From Vibrio nereis NBRC 15637 (GTDB lineage: Bacteria > Pseudomonadota > Gammaproteobacteria > Enterobacterales > Vibrionaceae), in NCBI RefSeq assembly GCF_001591105.1, contig NZ_BCUD01000014.1:1-64000 (forward strand): 64,000 bases of DNA. Direction: 5' to 3'. The notes under the pieces were generated by a model that worked only from the letters and a program-made list of their open reading frames with translations, was not told the DNA's origin and did not search any database. Of the stretch, positions 61,193 to 64,000 are shown in pieces; position 1 is the first letter of the stretch; the number at the start of each line of letters is the position of its first letter. The translations under genes were made by a program, and so were the position numbers.

Positions 61193-61612
61193 ATGAACAC
61201 TTGTAACGACTCTCATGCATGCTGCGCTGTATGCTCTTCTGTGAGTGAAAACCCATTTAGCCTAAATGTGAACTACCAAGCGAACGGTGAGCATGAATGT
61301 GTATCTGCTTTTTTGGTTGAAGAGCGCCACCAAGGGTATTTAGGCCTGTTGCATGGAGGCATAGCCAGTTCATTACTTGATGGAGCAATGACTCACTGCT
61401 TGCTGCAACATGGAATAATGGCATTGACGGCAAAGCTTGATGTTCGTTTTCATGATGTCATTAAGCTAGGTGAAAAGGTGGATGTTAAAGCGATATGCCA
61501 TTCATCTCGAAGAAGTGTTTATGATCTGTCTGCTCAATTAACTGTTAACGGCATAGTGAAGGTAAGCGCAACTGCGAAGTTTATTCGCCCTAAAAATACC
61601 GTGTGCTTCTGA
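61193..61612 (+). CDS. Hotdog-fold thioesterase (PaaI family)
   Basis: 139-residue hotdog protein with the PaaI/4HBT signature GLLHGGIASSLLDGAMTHCL and KLDVRFHDVIKLGE. The N-terminus is unusually cysteine-rich (CNDSHACCAVC), perhaps a metal site. ATG 61193 follows AAAGG; a TTG 14 codons upstream is less likely. Substrate is unknown, probably an acyl-CoA. Ended by a strong terminator before tRNA-Arg. Confidence 0.8.
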   Translation: MNTCNDSHACCAVCSSVSENPFSLNVNYQANGEHECVSAFLVEERHQGYLGLLHGGIASSLLDGAMTHCLLQHGIMALTAKLDVRFHDVIKLGEKVDVKAICHSSRRSVYDLSAQLTVNGIVKVSATAKFIRPKNTVCF

Positions 61613-61624
61613 GCGGAAAATAAA

Positions 61625-61658
61625 AACGTCGGCAAACTAATCAGTGCCGACGTTTCTT
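61625..61658. terminator. Terminator between the thioesterase gene and tRNA-Arg
   Basis: AACGTCGGCA (61625-61634) and TGCCGACGTT (61645-61654) form a perfect 10-bp stem, followed by TCTTAA; on the minus strand TTTTATTTTCC follows. It ends both the thioesterase gene and the tRNA transcript. Confidence 0.85.
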
Positions 61659-61664
61659 AAAATA

Positions 61665-61741
61665 TGGCGCTCCCGACAGGATTCGAACCTGTGACCTATC
61701 CCTTAGGAGGGGATCGCGCTATCCAGCTGTGCCACGGGAGC
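61665..61741 (-). tRNA. tRNA-Arg(CCT)
   Basis: 77 nt including an encoded CCA. The acceptor arms GCTCCCG / CGGGAGC are perfect. The anticodon arm ATCCC-CTCCTAA-GGGAT gives anticodon CCT (reads AGG), and the T-arm CAGGTTCGAATCCTG is canonical. Such rare Arg tRNAs are common integration sites, but no integrase is adjacent. Confidence 0.97.
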
Positions 61742-61786
61742 GTGCCTCTATAATACCGAAATAAATGGCAATGTTAAGCCTATGAT

Positions 61787-62920
61787 TTAAAGAAGTTTAT
61801 GCATAACATCTCCAATTTGGATGCTGGTGGCCAATTCGGGTTGATCAACAGACAGTTCAGCTTCATTCTCATAGACGCGATTAACAGTCAGTGTGATATT
61901 GGTTTCTGTCACTTTATTTCTCGGCAGGCCTCGTTGATCAATAAATGAGCCAGTATGCCATAGCTGTAGCTTGTCACCTTCTTTCACCCCATGAACACGG
62001 CCTAAATCGATCGTAATCGCATTGCCCCATTTCGCGACGACTTCTGGCAAGGTTATTTTGCAAGAGACTTCCGATTCGAGGTCTAGCATGATGTTCCGGC
62101 TTACGCGCAGTAACATATCACCATAGCTAGAAGCCCAGAATCGCGCGCTTTTGGTATCTATCTGGCTTGTTTTAGCAAAAGGCCAACGGGCGACTTCTCG
62201 ATAGTTACGGTTGTACACTTCATTGCCCGTTTTGCCATCAAAAATCGTCATTTCTAGCGCAAACTGCCTATTTATCGTATCTCCGCTAACCAGGTTTTGT
62301 TCGATAGTTGCTGTAAGGTCGGTGATCACACCACCTAATATGTACTGGGCGCCAGTATCTTCTGCAATCATTTTCAGGCGTTCAGGGAAGCGCTTATTAA
62401 TTTCATAATCCGTGGTTCCCACTGAAACAAAGTTAACTGATTCTTGATCGAGTTGTCGGTTGATGACATTCGCGAAGTCATCGCCGATGTTATAAATCTG
62501 GCCCATGACGGCTTGTTGTGGCGAGACAAGATCAATATTGCCGACCAAAAAGGTCTTCTTATACTGATCGACATGGCAACCCGTTGCCGATGGATAAATA
62601 TCAACACGAGCTTTTACAAACATCACTCCTCGGCGGGTAATTTGCTCATCAACAATGATGTAACGAACTTCGCTATTTGCAAACTGGTATTCTTTTCTAT
62701 CACTTTCCAGTAGTGGGCGCAGGTTGGCAATACTGCCTATATCGGCCCCTGAAAATTGCACAGCCTTATACAGCGCGTCTTCGAGCGCATGAATACGTGC
62801 GACGTCATCGGACGAAACTACCGTTGCAGTTCCTGTCACTTCATACCATCCCGCTTGAGCAGTCATTGTCCATAGGCTGAAGTACAAGGTAGAAAAAAGT
62901 ATAAGAAGTGATTTTTTCAT
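61787..62920 (-). CDS. flgT: Flagellar H-ring assembly protein FlgT
   Basis: 377-residue periplasmic protein, signal peptide about 1-23 (WTMTAQAGWYEV). FlgT builds the H-ring around the basal-body LP rings of the Vibrio sodium-driven polar flagellum and supports MotX/MotY. The N-terminal domain has EVTGTATVVSSDDVARIHALEDALYKA (first part given), and the middle and C-terminal domains are full-length. It is divergent from flgO and preceded by a sigma-54 promoter. Confidence 0.93.
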   Translation of the reverse strand: MKKSLLILFSTLYFSLWTMTAQAGWYEVTGTATVVSSDDVARIHALEDALYKAVQFSGADIGSIANLRPLLESDRKEYQFANSEVRYIIVDEQITRRGVMFVKARVDIYPSATGCHVDQYKKTFLVGNIDLVSPQQAVMGQIYNIGDDFANVINRQLDQESVNFVSVGTTDYEINKRFPERLKMIAEDTGAQYILGGVITDLTATIEQNLVSGDTINRQFALEMTIFDGKTGNEVYNRNYREVARWPFAKTSQIDTKSARFWASSYGDMLLRVSRNIMLDLESEVSCKITLPEVVAKWGNAITIDLGRVHGVKEGDKLQLWHTGSFIDQRGLPRNKVTETNITLTVNRVYENEAELSVDQPELATSIQIGDVMHKLL

Positions 62921-62934
62921 TTAGGTATACCAAG

Positions 62935-62950
62935 TTGGTTCATTTTTTGC
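62935..62950 (+). promoter_or_regulatory. Sigma-54 promoter for flgOP
   Basis: TTGGTTCATTTTTTGC holds GG and GC exactly 10 bases apart (-24/-12), with TTGC intact. Predicted start about 62962, 120 nt before flgO. Polar-flagellar class genes of vibrios use RpoN with FlrA/FlrC. Confidence 0.72.
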
Positions 62951-63006
62951 TTTATCTAGCTTAGCAAGTTTAGGTGTTGTTTTTTGACTGTGACAAAGCT
63001 TAAAAA

Positions 63007-63021
63007 GCAAAGAGTGTTCCA
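63007..63021 (-). promoter_or_regulatory. Sigma-54 promoter for flgT
   Basis: On the minus strand TGGAACACTCTTTGC matches TGGCAC-N5-TTGC at nine of ten fixed positions, with correct GG-N10-GC spacing. Predicted start about 62995, 75 nt before flgT. It overlaps the leader of flgO, so the two transcripts share the regulatory region. Confidence 0.78.
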
Positions 63022-63080
63022 CTTTTAGAAGAGAGCAATTAGTGTGAACGTTCAGGCCTTAATGTATCGGAGATTAGAGA

Positions 63081-63716
63081 ATGAAGAAATGGTTATCATT
63101 GGTGCCTGTAGTCTTTCTTACTGCGTGTGCTTATGCACCTATATATAATGGTAAGGAACCGTACCCTGGTACTCAGTTTATGCTGATGGAGAGTCCACGC
63201 CATACCCTAGACTTTTTCATTGAGAGCATGACAGAAGATCTGATGGTCTCAAACACAAGCGTATCGGCGCGCACACCCATTGCGGTCACATCGTTTGTTG
63301 ACCTGCAAAATATGGATGCAACCAACTGGCTAGGCAACTCTGTTTCTGAAGGATTTATTCATCAGTTCCAACGCCGTGGTTTTAAAGTTGTCGATTTTAA
63401 AACCACAGGGGCAATTCAGGTTACTCATCAAGGTGATTTTGCGTTTAGCCGAGACTGGAAAGACTTGGCTCTGGAGCAAGAAGTGCAGTACGTACTCACA
63501 GGAACAATGCTTCGCCAAGAAGGCGGGGTTCTGGTGAATGCTCGTGTTGTTGGAATGCAGTCACGTATTGTGGTCGCTACCGCGCAAGGCTTTTTACCTG
63601 CTGACCGTATTGGTCGAGATCTAGATACGCTCAATAGTATCCGTACTCAAGATGGCGTGTTGATTCGCTCAGATCCAACCATCACTCAACCATATACTGT
63701 TATTTTGCGTCCATAG
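63081..63716 (+). CDS. flgO: Flagellar outer-membrane lipoprotein FlgO
   Basis: 211-residue lipoprotein with the lipobox LTAC at residues 13-16. FlgO family marks are IAVTSFVDLQNMDATNWLG and RGFKVVDFKTTGAI. In vibrios FlgO and FlgP form an outer-membrane ring at the flagellar base and affect motility. GGAG precedes the ATG. flgP follows after eight bases. Confidence 0.92.
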   Translation: MKKWLSLVPVVFLTACAYAPIYNGKEPYPGTQFMLMESPRHTLDFFIESMTEDLMVSNTSVSARTPIAVTSFVDLQNMDATNWLGNSVSEGFIHQFQRRGFKVVDFKTTGAIQVTHQGDFAFSRDWKDLALEQEVQYVLTGTMLRQEGGVLVNARVVGMQSRIVVATAQGFLPADRIGRDLDTLNSIRTQDGVLIRSDPTITQPYTVILRP

Positions 63717-63724
63717 GAGTGAGC

Positions 63725-64000
63725 ATGAAAAAGCTACTATTACTGGTTACAGTACTCATCATGGTAGGTTGCCAACCTTTGGGGACGATGAGGCCTGATG
63801 ATTGGCTTACTTCCGTTGGTTATGCAAGCATCAGCGAGCAGAAAGGGCGTAATGAAGAAGAAAAACAGGTTCGTGCCATGCGAGCTTCAAAAATTGATGC
63901 TTACCGTGAGTTAGCTGAACAAGTTTACGGTATGCGAGTCAGCGGTAGAGCAAGCCTTCAAGATCAGCGACTAGGTACTGAACTCACGTCCGGGGCGGTT
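63725..64000 (+). CDS. flgP: Flagellar lipoprotein FlgP (cut by window end)
   Basis: The first 92 codons are visible: MKKLLLLVTVLIMVGCQPLG with a lipobox ending at C16, then a helical Glu/Lys/Arg-rich stretch and AYRELAEQVYGMRVSGRA, typical of LPP20/FlgP proteins that form an outer-membrane disk. AGGAG precedes the start. The 3' end is beyond the window. Confidence 0.88.
   Translation, partial: MKKLLLLVTVLIMVGCQPLGTMRPDDWLTSVGYASISEQKGRNEEEKQVRAMRASKIDAYRELAEQVYGMRVSGRASLQDQRLGTELTSGAV

Noticed and set aside
61665..61741. tRNA-Arg as an active integration site
   Set aside because: No integrase or duplicated tRNA 3' end was noticed nearby; the flanking flgT locus is normal core sequence.

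Overview
The window is chromosomal DNA of a gammaproteobacterium of the genus Vibrio or a very close relative. The main reasons are a divergent toxRS-htpG locus, the Vibrio-type flagellar genes flgT and flgO/flgP at the right edge, a Vibrio-like gene order (glyA, lipAB, dacA-rlpA-rodA-mrdA, leuS, lnt-corC-ybeYZ, miaB, pts, cysK, zipA-ligA) and moderate GC. I see no insertion sequence, prophage, integron, CRISPR array or rRNA. One tRNA gene, Arg(CCT), is present. Nearly all of the window is core genome. I recognise about 60 protein genes, including one likely 21-codon membrane peptide and one gene cut by the window end.

Layout. 0.25-5.1 kb: an RND efflux adaptor/pump pair and a YitT membrane protein. 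5.3-6.8 kb: glyA behind a PurR-type operator. 7-9.1 kb: lipoate synthesis (lipA, lipB, ybeD). 9.3-16.8 kb: the rod-shape and cell-wall cluster (dacA, rlpA, rodA, mrdA) with rlmH, rsfS, holA and lptE, but no nadD between holA and rsfS. 17-27.3 kb: leuS, a ybeL-like zinc-ribbon gene, lnt-corC-ybeY-ybeZ, miaB and ubiF. 27.3-30.1 kb: the general PTS genes ptsH, ptsI and crr, with hairpins at both gene junctions. 30.4-35.6 kb: cysK, cysZ, zipA, ligA. 36-38.2 kb: a porin, a DUF2057 protein and a 59-residue secreted protein.

38.6-43.1 kb: nfeD, qmcA, cnoX/ybbN, a possible 21-residue membrane peptide, ybbO and yfcH. 43.3-45.6 kb: a compact overlapping cassette of two DUF1538 membrane proteins, a P-II-like protein and a CBS-pair protein. 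This is the strongest candidate for an uncharacterised system: it looks like a two-subunit transporter with two nucleotide-sensing regulators. 45.6-47.3 kb: yfcE, a Rdx/SelW-like protein and a TSUP permease. 47.3-50.9 kb: toxS, toxR and divergent htpG with a heat-shock promoter. 51-53 kb: adk with a structured leader, then hemH. 53-56.2 kb: a copper operon (copA plus a DUF411 protein) behind a CueR-type promoter. 56.4-61.7 kb: gltX, two tandem OmpA-family genes, an unknown gene, a thioesterase and tRNA-Arg. 61.8-64 kb: flgT and flgOP, transcribed divergently, each behind a -24/-12 (sigma-54) promoter.

Functionally the window is dominated by envelope biogenesis (peptidoglycan elongation, LPS and lipoprotein maturation, porins, OmpA), translation (LeuRS, GluRS, RsfS, RlmH, YbeY, MiaB) and membrane sensing (ToxRS). 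All identifications come from reading protein sequences, motifs and gene order; no database search was run. Promoter and hairpin calls are by eye.
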